A stretch of 64,000 nt of DNA from Myotis daubentonii (lineage: Eukaryota; Chordata; Mammalia; Chiroptera; Vespertilionidae), in contig NC_081842.1 of the NCBI RefSeq assembly GCF_963259705.1, positions 36,545,796 to 36,609,795 on the forward strand. Reading direction: 5' to 3'. Numbering within the stretch: the first letter of the stretch is position 1; each line of letters starts with the position of its first letter. A program made the position numbers and the translations under genes. Under the pieces are notes generated by a model that saw only the letters and a list, made by a program, of their open reading frames with translations, did not search any database and had not been told where the DNA came from. Of this stretch, positions 1 through 11,536 are shown piece by piece.

Positions 1-46
<46 letters not shown>
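1..46. repeat. (TA)n microsatellite
   Basis: Uninterrupted alternating TA at the window edge, so its full length is unknown. Confidence 0.97.
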
Positions 47-48
<2 letters not shown>

Positions 49-1614
49 ATCTTTATTTTTTATATGGACAAGGATTCCAAGCATTTCAAGGCAGATACAT
101 TTAAGGAAAGAAGGATCTGCACTAAGAATCAGAGGAACTGATTTATCCACATAGACATAAATATATGGACATTATAGGATGATAAATGAGACCAAGTTTC
201 AAGAGATAAATTAGTTTCAAAACAATTTATCTCCATCACTGGGAGATAAACGCTAATTAAAATGAGATGACAATGAGGATATGTGGACAGAAAGGGAAGT
301 GCTAGTGAAAGATGCAGAGATGTGAAAGGGGTGAAAAGCAGGAAATTGTACTGTGTAGAAAGCCTATATTTCTCAGTGGTTATTAAGTGTCAGAGGGACT
401 GCCATTGAATATAGGTTCCCTTCAGATGCAAAGGCACTAAGAGAAATAGAGTGAAAACAGTTGTGGCTAGGTTGTTTCTCACTTGCTATAAGAGACCAAA
501 TGCATAATGACTGAAAAAGTACTATTCTTACCAGATTTCACTTAGTTCTAGCGATCTGGGGCTTTGTGGTAGCAAAATTTTTAGATCAAAGTCAAAGCAC
601 ATGCTCCAATTTAGAAACTCAACAAAACATGTATTTCATGCATAAGATTTTTACAATGTCAGGTTTGCCAACACACCTCTTTGTCTTTTATTTCCAGTGA
701 TTCTAAATCCCTATATTTACTATCAGAGGGTGAAGTAAGTCCAATTCATTGAGTATGGATTACCAGAAGATGGATTTTCTGCCCATGAAATACTAGTATA
801 ATTGTTTTGGCAGTGCAGTTCCTCTTTTCCTCCTTATCCAGTGATAGAAACTATGGACTATCCCCTATTCTCTGTTTCCCATTCTCCCTTTTGAAAATAG
901 AATACCTTAAGTGTTAGATGAGAACATACTCTCAGATACACTTTCCAGCCTCCCTAGTGGGCAGATATGGCCACAAGATCCTAAGAGAAATATCTGTCAC
1001 TTCTAGGTCATCTACTTAAAGATGCTTGCTCTGGATTTTCTCTGCCTCTATTCTTGTTGTCTAAGAAATCATAACAACAGAAACAAACTTAAGAGCCTGT
1101 GATAACTATGACAGAGCTGCTGCATTATCCCTGGTTCACCACTCCCTTCCTGACTATTAATGAGGTAAAACAAAAATTTTTAAAAAATGCCTTATTTATG
1201 ATCGCATAGTATGACTATAACATAGACTCTCCAAATAACTAATTCATTCTCATATTCTTGTTACTTAGCTACAAATAAAATCATATAATTGTTTAAATTA
1301 ATACGTTTATTTTAATTACCTCCAAGACTCAATTTCCCAAAGTAGCAGTAATCCAGATACTTGCAGAATCTGCCCAACTCCTTGAAATATGTCAGACTTT
1401 GTGGGAACTTAGCCCAAACAAGATATTTTACTTTCAAGTACCAAATCAAAATAATGGGTATGAGATATATCAGGATGATCACTTAGTAAGTTATATGTCT
1501 AATCACTGGGTGTACACCAAAAATTAATGTAATACTGTATTCAACTTTAATTGAAAAAAAAGCTTTATTAAAAAAATTTATCAGGTTTTATGTTGACCCT
1601 CATTTTTATATCTA
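47..1614. other. AT-rich stretch without recognised gene
   Basis: No long open frame and no repeat I can name with confidence. About 900-1140 reads like an eroded ancient mammalian repeat. A chance-looking acceptor/donor pair encloses 698-734. Confidence 0.6.
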
Positions 1615-1782
1615 AATTTACAGGTCATTAGAGTTAATATATTTGAGAAGAAAAGAGTAACTTTCACCTTCTTGGTAGGAGTATAAATTGTGATACCTCA
1701 CATCCATAAAAGTTAAAAGTATATGAACATTTTTGTCCAGAAATTCTGATCCTAGGAATTTAATATACAAATATATGCTTAT

Positions 1783-1818
<36 letters not shown>

Positions 1819-2035
1819 TGTTATTATATATACAAAATATATATATACATTTATGTATATACAAAATTTGAGATATACATGTATACATTTATGTATATTT
1901 CTTACTGTGTTGCTTAGAATATAAAATAAACTAAAACCAATATCAAACTGGAAACACCCATTGTTGCCCTTCAGAAAATGACTGCTTAACTAAAGTACAT
2001 TGAGACAATATTTAAGACCATTATTTAAAAAGTGA
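1615..2035 (+). mobile_element. Old LINE-1 3' fragment (L1M-like)
   Basis: The order of motifs matches the end of ORF2 in old mammalian L1: GGAGTATAAATTG, then TCCTAGGAATTTA, then a degenerate GGAAACACCCATTGTT. It is heavily diverged with no frame left. An (AC)n run at 1785-1814 interrupts it. The subfamily is not resolved. Confidence 0.65.
1785..1814. repeat. (AC)n microsatellite
   Basis: Pure AC dinucleotide run inside the old L1 fragment, followed by TA-rich sequence. Confidence 0.95.
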
Positions 2036-2039
2036 AATA

Positions 2040-4560
2040 GAAGAACCAAAATGGTGGCATAGGCTAACACCTGTACTCACTGCCTCCTACAACCATGTCA
2101 ACATTACAACTAAAATACAGAACAACCATCATCCAGAACCACTGGAAAGCTGGCTGAATGGAAGTCCTGTAAGCAGAGAAGTGAAGAAGAAAGCACACTG
2201 AGACTGGTAGACAGTGCAGAGGAGCAGAATGAGCTGGTCCAGCACCATTTGTGCTGCTTTTTTAATTGGGAGGGAGATCATGTCTGCAGAGGCCACCTGG
2301 AGGAGCAAGGGGTCTCAGCCCCACACCATACTCCCAGCCCAGGGTCCCAGAGCTAGAAAAAGAAGTCCCTATGGGCTGTAAGAACTACAGTCTGTAAAAA
2401 AACAGTGCGGATCGGAGCTCAGTGAGACAAAGGCGGCTGGAGACCCACCTGCTCCTCTTAAAAGGCTGGCACCATGAACTGAACTGAACTTACAAGCTCC
2501 TGTTTCCACTGAGCTCTAGTGATGGGCAAGGCTCTGGGGGACGCAGACACATATGAGGAGAAACTGGACTATCTGGCATCAGGGCAGGAATTTGGGGGGC
2601 AGCTTTCTTCCAGATGGAGGTGCCCACAGTGGCCATTGTTCCTGTGCTGGGACCTCCCTGGTCTCAGGGCTGACTGGCAGCCATTTCTGTTTGCTCCACC
2701 CTGGTGATTCCCTGAAACCTCACCCCATCCAATTTACAACTCCACCCAAGCTGCATGCAGTGGCTCTTGCATATGAATGGCCTGTCCTTGCTCAGGCTAA
2801 TATCTGTCAAACAAGCGTCAGCTGGGTCAGGGAGCCCCAAACCTATCAATAAAAGGCCTAAGACCCGTCACCAGCACCAGTCTGCCTTGCTTCATAGTTG
2901 GGCCTACTCTGGGTACCTCCATACCAGATACAAAGAGGAGGAATCTGAAGATATCTCTGTAGCTCCTACTGAGTAGTCCCAGGTAGTGGCTGACTTTTCA
3001 ACTCCCTGGAGACCTAAGAGCCAGCATACCCAGTGGTCATTGTCAGATTACATACCAGATTACCAGATTACAACTCTACACATCCATAAGCAACAGACTC
3101 AAAGGGAAGACTCAGTGAACACCAAAGTCCCACTGAAGCAAGTCCTGCTCCATAAGGGTGTCTCCTGCACAACAGATTGCCCACTATAGTCTCAGATGGT
3201 CACCACAGCCAATTGGCCTGGAAGTCAATTCCTCCCAGTGACACCAACAACAATCAAGGCTCAACTACAAAAAGACTGTGCACACAGCCCACAAAGGGTT
3301 GCACCTAGAGTGTCCACCTCAGGTGATTGGGGAGGCTGAGCCACTGGGCCCTATTGGACACCTACTACACAAGGCCACTCTATCAACACAAGGAGACTTA
3401 GCAGCTACCCAATACATAGAAATGAACACAGGGAAGCAGCCAAACTGCAGAAACAAAGAAACATGTCACAAATGAAAGAAATGGAAGAAAGCAAACTACT
3501 AGATATAGAGTTCAAAACCACAGTAATAAGATTACTCAAAAATCTTTCAGAAACCTTCAAGGAACTTAGTGAGACTTTCAAGGATCTTAGTGAAAATGCC
3601 AAAAAAAAAAAAAAAAAAAAAAAAAAAGGAAAAGGACTAGTCAGAAATTAAGTATACATCAACAAATAAAGAATAACATACAGGGATTCAACAATAGACT
3701 AGAGGATTCCGAGAATCAAATCAATGAATTGAAATATAAGCAAGCAAAAAAACACCCAACCAGAAGATCAAAAAGAAAAAAGAATCCAAAAATATGAAGA
3801 TAGTGTAAGGAGCCTCTGGGACAACTTCAAGCATACTGACATCCACATTATGGGGGGTGGGGGGGGGGGGCAGAAGAAGAAAGAGAGCAAGATTTTGAAA
3901 ACCTATTTGAAGAAATAATGACAGAAAACTTCCCCTACCTGGTGAAAGAAATAGACTTACAAGTCCAGGAAGCACAGAGAACCCCAAACAAGAGGAACCC
4001 AAAGAGGACCACACTAAGATACATCATAATTAAAATGCTAAGCGCGAAAGACAAATAGAGGATCTTAAAAGCAGCAAGAGAAAAACAGGTAGTTACTTAC
4101 AAGGGAGTGCCCATATGACTATGAGCTGATTTCTCAACAGAAGCAATGCAGGCCAGAAGGGAGTGGCAAAAAATATTCAAAATGATGAATAGCAAGGACC
4201 TACAATCAAGATTACTCTCCTCACAAAGCTCTCATTTAGAATTGAATGTCAGATATAGAGCTTCACAGATAAGAAAAAGCTAAAGCAGTTTATCACCACC
4301 AAACCAGTAATATATGAAATGCTGAAGGGTATTCTTTAAGAAGAGGAAGAAGAAGAAAAAGATAAAGATAAAAAATATGAACAACAAAATGGCAACAATG
4401 CATATCTATCAACAATTGAATCTAAACATCAAACGAACAGAAAATCTGATGAACAGAATAATCTGATGAATGGAATAAAATCAGGATTTGGAAATGGAAC
4501 AGACTGATGATTCTCAGAGGGAAGGGAGTTTGGGGACTGCAAAGTAAAAGTGTTCTGAAT
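2040..4560 (+). mobile_element. HAL1-like (half-L1) element
   Basis: A plus-strand L1-related unit starts with a 5'UTR-like segment containing AAAATGGTGGCATAGG, carries a decayed ORF1, and passes soon after the ORF1 end into the block AACAGACTGATGATTCTCAG with no ORF2 between. I associate that arrangement with HAL1, an ORF1-only L1 relative. The 3' end fades near 4545-4560 and no target duplication was found. An L1 with an internal deletion would look similar. Confidence 0.6.
3463..4341 (+). pseudogene. Decayed L1/HAL1 ORF1
   Basis: The first part encodes a coiled-coil-like stretch with repeated SETFK motifs (about 3535-3595), then runs into an A homopolymer of about 27 bases at 3601-3627 that breaks the frame. 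Further pieces follow in shifting frames: a basic NPKRT-type motif near 3995 and the usual ORF1 C-terminal pattern TTKP...MLKGIL before a stop near 4340. A G homopolymer near 3855-3870 and several stops also disrupt it. It cannot make a functional RNA-binding ORF1 protein. Confidence 0.7.
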
Positions 4561-5046
4561 GTATAAGACCCTAGCAAAAGATATGTATAGATCCTTATAT
4601 GAACAAGGAACTGTAGTAAGATATATTTATAAATATTGCTGAGCCCAAAAATATTAAAAAGAAAAAACAGAGAGGAAAAGCTCTTCTGTAGTGATGCGGA
4701 CATAATACAAGTTTAAAAAAGAAACAAAAGAGATTTAGGAACAAAACTGAATGCAGAAGCTTTTATTAGATTTGGTCAGAAAAAGTAAAAGCTATAAAAC
4801 ACATTCTCAAATTTTAGGGAACAAATCTTGTGAGAGCAGGGAAGTTGACTGCTCTTTCTCTAATGTATTTTTAAGCCCTAGCAAGAAATGTCTGCAAAGT
4901 GAATGAATAAATGTTATCACTATTTTCAATATAAATAAGAGTGATATCTGTAAAATTCTGAGTTCTTCAAGTAGATTATCGTAAGAAATAAACATTAAGA
5001 ATAAATGTTTAAATAAAGTGTAAGAAAACATAACTTTAAGCATAAC
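4561..5046. other. AT-rich stretch, nothing recognised
   Basis: No gene and no repeat that I can assign. Confidence 0.5.
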
Positions 5047-5054
5047 ATCTAGAA

Positions 5055-5268
5055 CAGTGGTTCTCAACCTTCTGGCCCTTTAAATATAGTTCCTCATGTT
5101 GTGACCCAACCATAAAATTATTTTCATTGCTACTTCATAACTGTAATGTTGCTACTGTTATGAATCGTAATGTAAATATCTGATATGCAGGATGGTCTTA
5201 GGCGACCCCTGTGAAAGGGTCCTTCGACCGCCAAAGGGGTGCGACGACCCACAGGTTGAGAACCGCTG
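5055..5268 (-). mobile_element. SPIN-like non-autonomous hAT transposon
   Basis: Terminal inverted repeats CAGTGGTTCTCAACC and GGTTGAGAACCGCTG enclose 214 bp. The flanks are a perfect 8-bp duplication, ATCTAGAA at 5047-5054 and 5269-5276, as hAT transposition produces. The subterminal block resembling GGGTCG...CACCCCTTTGG and the AATTTTATGGTTGGG segment match what I recall of SPIN/URR1-type elements, known for horizontal transfer among tetrapods including vesper bats. No transposase is present. The strand follows the usual drawing of the family. Confidence 0.85.
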
Positions 5269-5434
5269 ATCTAGAATCTGATTAGCTCTAAATAATTTGT
5301 GTGAAATTGGCCAAGTGTTTAAATCTTTTGTGAGCTCCCATTATTTTCAGCTATAAAATGGAGGGGAAAATGTTACAACACCTCAAATTTCCCTTCCAAT
5401 TTAAAAAAAAGTCATGATTTATTTTGTGACTTAC

Positions 5435-5810
5435 TGTGCTGCGCCAGCACGGCCAAGGGTGAACCTGAGAAGGGGTGGTAAAGGATTGAAGAAAAGACAG
5501 ACAAGAGAATACAGCTGGGGCTCCGTGGATCTCCCATGCCTGGATGAGGACACGAAAGACCTAGCCTGCAAGCCGATGCTTTATTTTATAGTCTGATTAA
5601 AACAAGGATAGATTAACATGTATACAAATGTTCTTGTTTTGGCAACACTTGCTGCACCTCCCACAGCCCATTGGCGACTTAGGAAGAAATTAGGGAGGGC
5701 TACAAGGTCAGGCTTAATTATACTAGGAGAGCTCTACCCTCCAGGCTGGGACTTGTTTGTGGCCCTGCCACAGGTCAGCCCAAGGCTTAACACTTAAGCC
5801 ACTCCCTACA
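5435..5810 (-). mobile_element. Solitary LTR of an endogenous retrovirus (ERV2/ERVK-like)
   Basis: A 376-bp TG...CA unit is flanked by a perfect 6-bp duplication, ACTTAC at 5429-5434 and 5811-5816. The minus strand carries AATAAA at about two thirds of its length, as expected for U3-R-U5 in that orientation. No internal viral genes or second LTR exist, so it is a recombination remnant. A 6-bp duplication is typical of beta-type (ERV2) elements, but the family itself is not identified. Confidence 0.8.
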
Positions 5811-7454
5811 ACTTACCACAGTATTCTTTTATATTTTAACATGAAAATTTATAGTATAATCTAGTTCATTTAAAAAAATCAGTACACTTGTTTCTTTAGG
5901 GATTTTACTGACTGTGTTAATTTTAACAAGAAATGCATTCCCTTTCCATCTTAATTATATTTATTTAACACATTTTTATAGCTATTATGAATGATAAACA
6001 ATGTTTAAGATGATGATCATAATCCTATCTAATAAAAGAGACACATGGTAATTAGCGTACCTCCGCTACCCTTCCCATGGCTAATCAGTGAGATATGCAA
6101 ATTAACTTCCAACCAAGATGGTGGCTAATTTGCATACTGCAGGCAGGGAGGGCCAGCTCGAGCTGCAGTGTGGCGCCTAAGCCCCAACACCAGCCAGGAC
6201 CCCAGTGTGCGGCCCTGGGTGGGGGGGGCTTGGCGGCTTGAACAGCCGACTAAACCAAGCCCCCAGCCGGGACCCCTGTGTGTGGCCGGGACCCCTGTGT
6301 GAGGCCCTGGGCAGGCGGGGGGGGGGGGGGGTGGAGGTGCGAACAAGCCGCCTAAACCACGCCCCCAGCTGGGACCCCTGTGTGAGGCCCTGGGCTGGCG
6401 GGGCCTCCACAGCTGCAGTGTTCGGACCCAGACCCCCAGCCTGCCCTGGGCTCTGCTCAAGGAGGGGCTGGGGGCCTGGGGTTTACTAAACTTTACTGGA
6501 GGTGCTCCCCACACCCCAGCCCCTGCCCCAGAACCACACTGCCCGCAGCAAGGCTCCTGGCAGTTTCCTGACAGGTGGGCAGCAGGAGAGCCGGGTAGAG
6601 CGGGGCTGCAGGGAGCCACGGAAGGGCTGGGCCACGGGATCCAAGCTCCGGGGGTCTGAGGAGAGAGCCTGAAGGTAGAGGAACCTTTGGCAAAGCGGCT
6701 GCCAGGAGCCACGGCCATGGGGTCTGCAGGCACGCAGACAGGCCTCCGCCTGATGGGCGATCCTGGGCAAGCACCATGGCTTCAGGGAAGTGGCTGGCCA
6801 AGAGGCCAGCGGCCTAAGGGGCGCAGAGTGGCGCCAAGGTGGGGTGCACTGGAGGGGGCTCAGGCCTGGCCAGGGTGCTGGCGGGTGGGGCTCTGCCTCG
6901 CCTGCAGAGAGTGAGTTTCTGTATTGGCCCCAATAGGCGGGAAACAAGAGGCGATGACTGCAGGCTTGGAAGGACGCCTGGGCGGAGGGGCGCAGACTCT
7001 CAGTCCTGAGGTGGGGGTAGAGGGGCGGCGCCACCTCAGTGGAGGAGCACCCCACTGCTGGGTACCGCACTGTGGCGGTTTGGTGAAGCTCCCGGCGCTG
7101 ACCAGGCCTCCCCGCGCCTGCACACTTGAGAGGCCAGGACTCCTACTCCAGCGTTGGCCCAAAAACAAGTCTGCGCCTGCCCCGCCCCCAGTTCTCGCCC
7201 ACCCCATGGGGGTGCACACCTGCACAGTGAGTGCAAGCCTATCACCTGCTTCCCAGAAGTGGGGGGCTACAAAGAATGGGGTGGAGTGGGGGAGAGGAAA
7301 GAATGTGGAGCATCCATGATGAAGAGGTGCCTGAGAATGTGGCTTGGAAGCCTCATGGGGAGGTTTATTCTGTTTGCCCTGCAGCTGTCCCTTAGGAAAG
7401 GTGGAGAGCCGGCTGTGAGGGCTCCCTGCGCGAGGAGTCCAGTTCCATAGCCAA

Positions 7455-7560
7455 CTGGAATTGGCCTCAGTTTCCTGGTCTGTGAAATGTGTTTAGCATG
7501 TCCCAGTGCCTTCACTGAGCTTTGCGGGCCAATCGAGATACTATATAAAGAAAATGAGGG
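7455..7560 (+). repeat. MIR-like fragment inside the Helitron
   Basis: GGCCTCAGTTTCCTGGTCTG followed by TGAAATG closely resembles the MIR core. An ancient SINE piece within a young Helitron is best explained by capture of host DNA. Confidence 0.6.
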
Positions 7561-7924
7561 AAGAAGTGAGAAAGAAAAGGAAGGGAAAGCAACACAAAAG
7601 AAAGATTGGAAGGGGCCGCCTTTGCCCTGCCCCCCAGCCATGATCGGAGAATCAGGCGCCTTTGCCGCCCTGGCCAGTGATAGCAGGAAGTAGGGGTGGA
7701 GCCAGCGATGGGAGCTGGACACGGTCGAAGCTGGCAGTTGCGGGAGCTAGGGGTCCCTTGCCTGGGCCTAAAGCAGAGCCCACAATCGCGGGGCCGCTGC
7801 AGCTAGGGGTCCCTGCTGCCCGAGCCGGACGCCTCAGCCAGAGGCGTTAGGCCTGGGCAGGGGCGGAGCCTGCAACAGCGGGGAGCTGGGGGTCCCCTGC
7901 CCAGGCCTGACACCTCTGCCAGAG

Positions 7925-8335
7925 GCCTCAGGCCTGGTCAAGGGGCTGATCCGGTAATTGGTGATCAGAGGGTGATGAGGGTCAACTCCTCTGGCTGAGG
8001 CATCAGGCCTGGGCGGGGGGCTGAGCCGGGGATTGGGGGGATATGATGGTCCCCTTGCCCAGGCCTGAAGCCTGGGTCAGAGGTGTCAGGCTTGGGCGGG
8101 GGGTGGAGCAAGCGATCAGAGGGAGATGGGGGTCCCCTGCCCAGGCATGATTCCTGGGCCAGAGGCCTCAGGCCTGGGCGAGGGCCAGAGCCAGTGATCA
8201 GGGGGAGATGGGGGTCCCCTGTCCAATCCTGACACCTCTGTCAGAGGCGTCAGGCCTGGGCAAGGGGCCGATCCTGCGATTGGAGGGTGACGGGGGTCAA
8301 CGCCTGAGGGCTCCCAGTATGTGAGAGGGGGCAGG
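7925..8335. repeat. Minisatellite, unit 75-83 bp
   Basis: Units built on CAGGCCTGGGCGGGG and GATCAGAGGGAGATGGGGGT recur with starts near 7931, 8006, 8089, 8171 and 8253. The same array occurs in the relatives at 48704-49837 and 57620-58887. Confidence 0.85.
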
Positions 8336-8408
8336 CTGGGCTGAGGGACACTCCCCCCCACACACACACACACACCCAGTGCACGAATTTCGTGCACCCG
8401 GCCCCTAC

Positions 8409-8706
8409 TCTATGTATATAAAAACCCAAGCAACCAGCCAACCGTCTGACCGGTAGCTATGATATGCACTGACCACCAGGGGGAAGACGCTCAATGCAGG
8501 AGCTGCTGAGCTGTGGTGACTTGGCAGGTGAGGTTCTCAGGTGATGCACCCAGAACCAGAGAAGAGGGAGCCCGATTCCAGGGTGCGTCACCCGAGAATG
8601 CCCTCTCACAATCTGGGACCCTTGGGGGATGTCGGGTTTTGGCCCATTCCCGCAGGCCAGGCTGAGGGACCCCACCAGTGCACGAATCCGTGCACTGGGC
8701 CTCTAG
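8409..8706 (+). mobile_element. Non-autonomous Helitron, second of a tandem pair
   Basis: It begins TCTATGTATATAAAAACCC directly after the preceding element's CTAC and ends with hairpin GTGCACGAATCCGTGCAC, GGGCCTCTAG and a flanking T. The interior (GACCACCAGGGGG, GTGATGCACCC) is a shortened version of the elements at 46534 and 48128. No coding capacity. Confidence 0.88.
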
Positions 8707-9454
8707 TACATTAATAATCAGTATTATAATCTGGGGAAAGAAGAGTTATGGATCATAAAAGAAAAACATGCATACCTAGGGCCTTCTACTATAAATATAC
8801 CACCTATGTTTTGAATATTTTCCAAACCTGCATTTCAGTTATCAGCTTGAAGTTATGTTGATTTATTTTCCTTTTGAAGGGTAAAATTGCTTCTATAGGC
8901 TGTGTTAACTGTTGTTAATTTTAAGAATAAAAGTTATAATACATTTGTTTATGAAATATAATTGAACTATGAATTATATCTGCATAAAACATATATAATC
9001 AATACTTTTTCACAACCTAGTAATTGAATTGTAACTAGTCATTATAAATTAGAACTGGCAAAGAATAGTTTTATACCAGTATCTATATGGCAAGATAAAA
9101 TTGTTTTTGTCTAATAAATAAATGTACTGGTACTAACTGCTTTGGAAGGCTTAATCTAAAATATTATTTCATGAGCATTGGTTCTTGGGTTGGTAAATTG
9201 CACTTAATAACCAGCAATTTATCACATTTTAGATGTTATGATGACTTTCTATTTTATATACTCTTCAAATATATTCTAATTTTCACCAAAGTATTATTAC
9301 CTCAATAACAATTATTTAGAACACCAACTTTCAGAATATCAATATTAAGTTTCCTTCCTGCATTTCTGAAGAACAGAAATTAATACAGAGTTATGCGTAA
9401 GTACCCAAGACATTTGATATTTTTAACTCTAAACAAGAATTTATAGAAATTTAG

Positions 9455-9625
9455 AACTGGAAAAAATTTAGAGATTCATCAATTTGAATATCCCATTTGT
9501 AAAAAGAGGAAAATAATTGTCCAATAAATTAATTGCTTGCCCAAGGATAGAAAGCACAGTGGTAGAGCTTAAATTAAACTAGGTGTTTTGATGCCTGACT
9601 CATATGTCTTTCTACCTAACTGCAT
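9455..9625 (-). repeat. MIR-type SINE fragment
   Basis: The antisense MIR pattern CCCATTTGTAAAAAGAGGAAA, CTTGCCCAAGGATAGA, AGTGGTAGAGCTTAAATT is visible but diverged. Confidence 0.5.
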
Positions 9626-10480
9626 AGTTTCTCCAATTTAAAATGCAAATAATATAGTTAAAGGATAGTTAACATCAACATCTATAAAACCATTTTCAAG
9701 GGAATTAAGAATGTTCATTTGATTCTGGATAAGAAAATTTGTCCAAAGAAGGAGAAGTCATATGTTTCAGTCTATCTTACTACTAATATCTCTTTATCAG
9801 TAAGAAAATAACTGGAAAATCCAAATTGCTATATCTAATATAAAGTATATATAAGAAGGAGAGAGATGGATGAGTGTGAGGGAGGTGCCATTGGTTATCA
9901 TTATCAGGTCTCCTTTTCCTTCATATTAGATTAGCCAATGGCAGCAGCTGGCTGCTGTTTAGAGAAGCTTTGCTTACAGAAAAAGATCTCCACATGGAGA
10001 AAAAACTGTCCTTATTTATCTCTAAATAGATTGGCATGTTTTGGTAACATAAATGATAAGAACTCTTTTGACAAGGTCTCAGTATTGTTGTAGAGGAGAT
10101 TTTATCCAATACATTGACTTTATTCACAATTTCACCCGGCTCTTGTAAATGTAGCACAGTGAAAACTAGAAAGAGATACTGTGTATTAAAAAATCTTTCT
10201 GATTAAAAGTCATAGAGAAATAATTTTTGTAAAATACTTTTTCCTAGTATCTGTTGTTGAATATCAGGAAACATTATTTTTATGTTGTAAGTAGTACAAT
10301 ATGAAAATAAATGTAAATAATTAATTGTCTGGTAAAACTCTACACTACCTGAAGAATTGAAATTAATTTATACTACATGATTACCTTTTCATGGCAGGCA
10401 GATGCTGGGGTTATGATAGTAGTAAACTTTGGACTATTTTCATTCACAGATCAGGATCTGCTTTTCAATAAATTGAGAAG

Positions 10481-10636
10481 CTAAGGTCTAACCCTTCCGG
10501 CAGCAGATTGGCTTTCTAATATTCTTAGTAATAGATCTAAATTATCATTCAGTGTAGATCTGTGTCCTGTTGTTAGTGGGTCAAGATATCCCTCAGGATT
10601 CATATGTTTTTCTTCTTTTAGTAAATGACCTGCCAT
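10481..10636 (-). other. Speculative terminal coding exon
   Basis: On the minus strand TTGTTTGCAG is followed at once by ATG and a 51-codon open frame ending in TAG (complement of 10481-10483). The product starts MAGHLLKEEKHMNPEGYLDP and ends in an amphipathic leucine-rich helix and a basic tail. An AATAAA on the same strand near 10121 could be a poly(A) signal. It lies in repeat-poor DNA. Against it: the frame is short, the pyrimidine tract is weak, no other exon is visible, and I do not recognise the protein. Confidence 0.25.
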
Positions 10637-11089
10637 CTGCAAACAATTTAAGTTCATTGTCTAACTTTTAAAAATAATATTGATATGGTAAGGAAGACAT
10701 TGATGCATTTGAAAGGGTCTGAAAATGACCTGTGAGGCAAAGTAGCTGATTCTTTTTTAAGATTAATCTCCCTACTCTCTGAAAAAAATAACATCAGTTA
10801 TTCCATATCACAACACATTATGTTGTTTTTTAAAATGTTTCGTTCACTCTGAAATATATAATATTTTTACTGAATGACTTTTTATTTCTTATAGTAATAA
10901 AATAACATAAAATTTTCTCACTAACAAGGGACCAAATTATAAAGGATGACTCAGTGAAATATGCTTTTATGTCACCTCTGAGAGACTAGATTTGATTTTC
11001 TACATTACCTACCCTCCTCAGTTTATTCATCTTTGAATGGAAGTAAAAATATTTTATCTTCTTTAGACATCAAGAGCCTTTAAGAGGTT

Positions 11090-11465
11090 ACCCTTTTGGG
11101 CTTGGTAATTCCAATTTTCAGAGACTACTTTAAGGAAACAATGAGTGAGTTTTAAAATGATATATAAATATGCATATTAGAGAAAAATTAAACTAAAACA
11201 AGAAAAATATCTATATTTTTTATGAATATAACAACTGTAATATAAATGATGCCACTGCATAATGGAATACTTGGAAACCATAAAAATAATCTTTTCAAGT
11301 GTTTAATAAGATGGGAAATGCCATAATAAGTTGAATAATACGTTAAGACATATTAAAGAATCTAAAACTATTACAATAGTATATTTTATAGTATTATAGA
11401 AGATTTAATCATTTAAAAATTATTACATAAATAAACATATGCATGTATCTGTAACTATATTAAAA
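11090..11465 (+). mobile_element. Old L1 3' fragment
   Basis: The pattern CACTGCATAATGGAATACTTGGAAACCATAAAAATAA (11252-11288) matches the ORF2/3'UTR boundary of old L1s. It is strongly diverged. Confidence 0.5.
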
Positions 11466-11536
11466 AAACTTTAAGATTAAGATGAAATGCCTTTTCTAAA
11501 AACAAAAGCATAATTGTGTGCTAATAACAGATTCTT

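Larger units (their letters stand above)
6023..8408 (+). mobile_element. Non-autonomous Helitron with GC-rich captured interior
   Basis: It starts TCCTATCTAATAAAAGAG right after an A and ends with hairpin GTGCACGAATTTCGTGCAC (8379-8397) and CCCCTAC, a CTAG terminus with the last G mutated. The 5' part has ATGCAAAT (6095-6102) and AAGATGGTGGC (6115-6125). The interior from about 6130 to 7610 is GC- and CpG-rich and absent from the three shorter relatives (48704-49837, 57620-58887, 60772-61488). It includes a MIR-like piece, which points to captured host DNA. From 7610 on it matches those relatives, ending in an 82-bp minisatellite. No Rep/helicase is encoded, and the long open frames follow GC content only. 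Confidence 0.9.
8707..11089. other. Repeat-poor AT-rich stretch
   Basis: Mostly unique-looking sequence apart from a MIR-like piece near 9455-9625. It holds the speculative exon at 10481-10636. Nothing else is recognised. Confidence 0.5.

Noticed and set aside
698..734. Mini-exon with TTTATTTCCAG acceptor and GTAAGT donor
   Set aside because: Only 37 bp, with no other exon nearby; such pairs arise often by chance in AT-rich DNA.
6125..7070. 202- and 194-codon minus-strand proline/arginine-rich frames
   Set aside because: Overlapping frames in GC-rich Helitron DNA with no domain, start context or splice structure.
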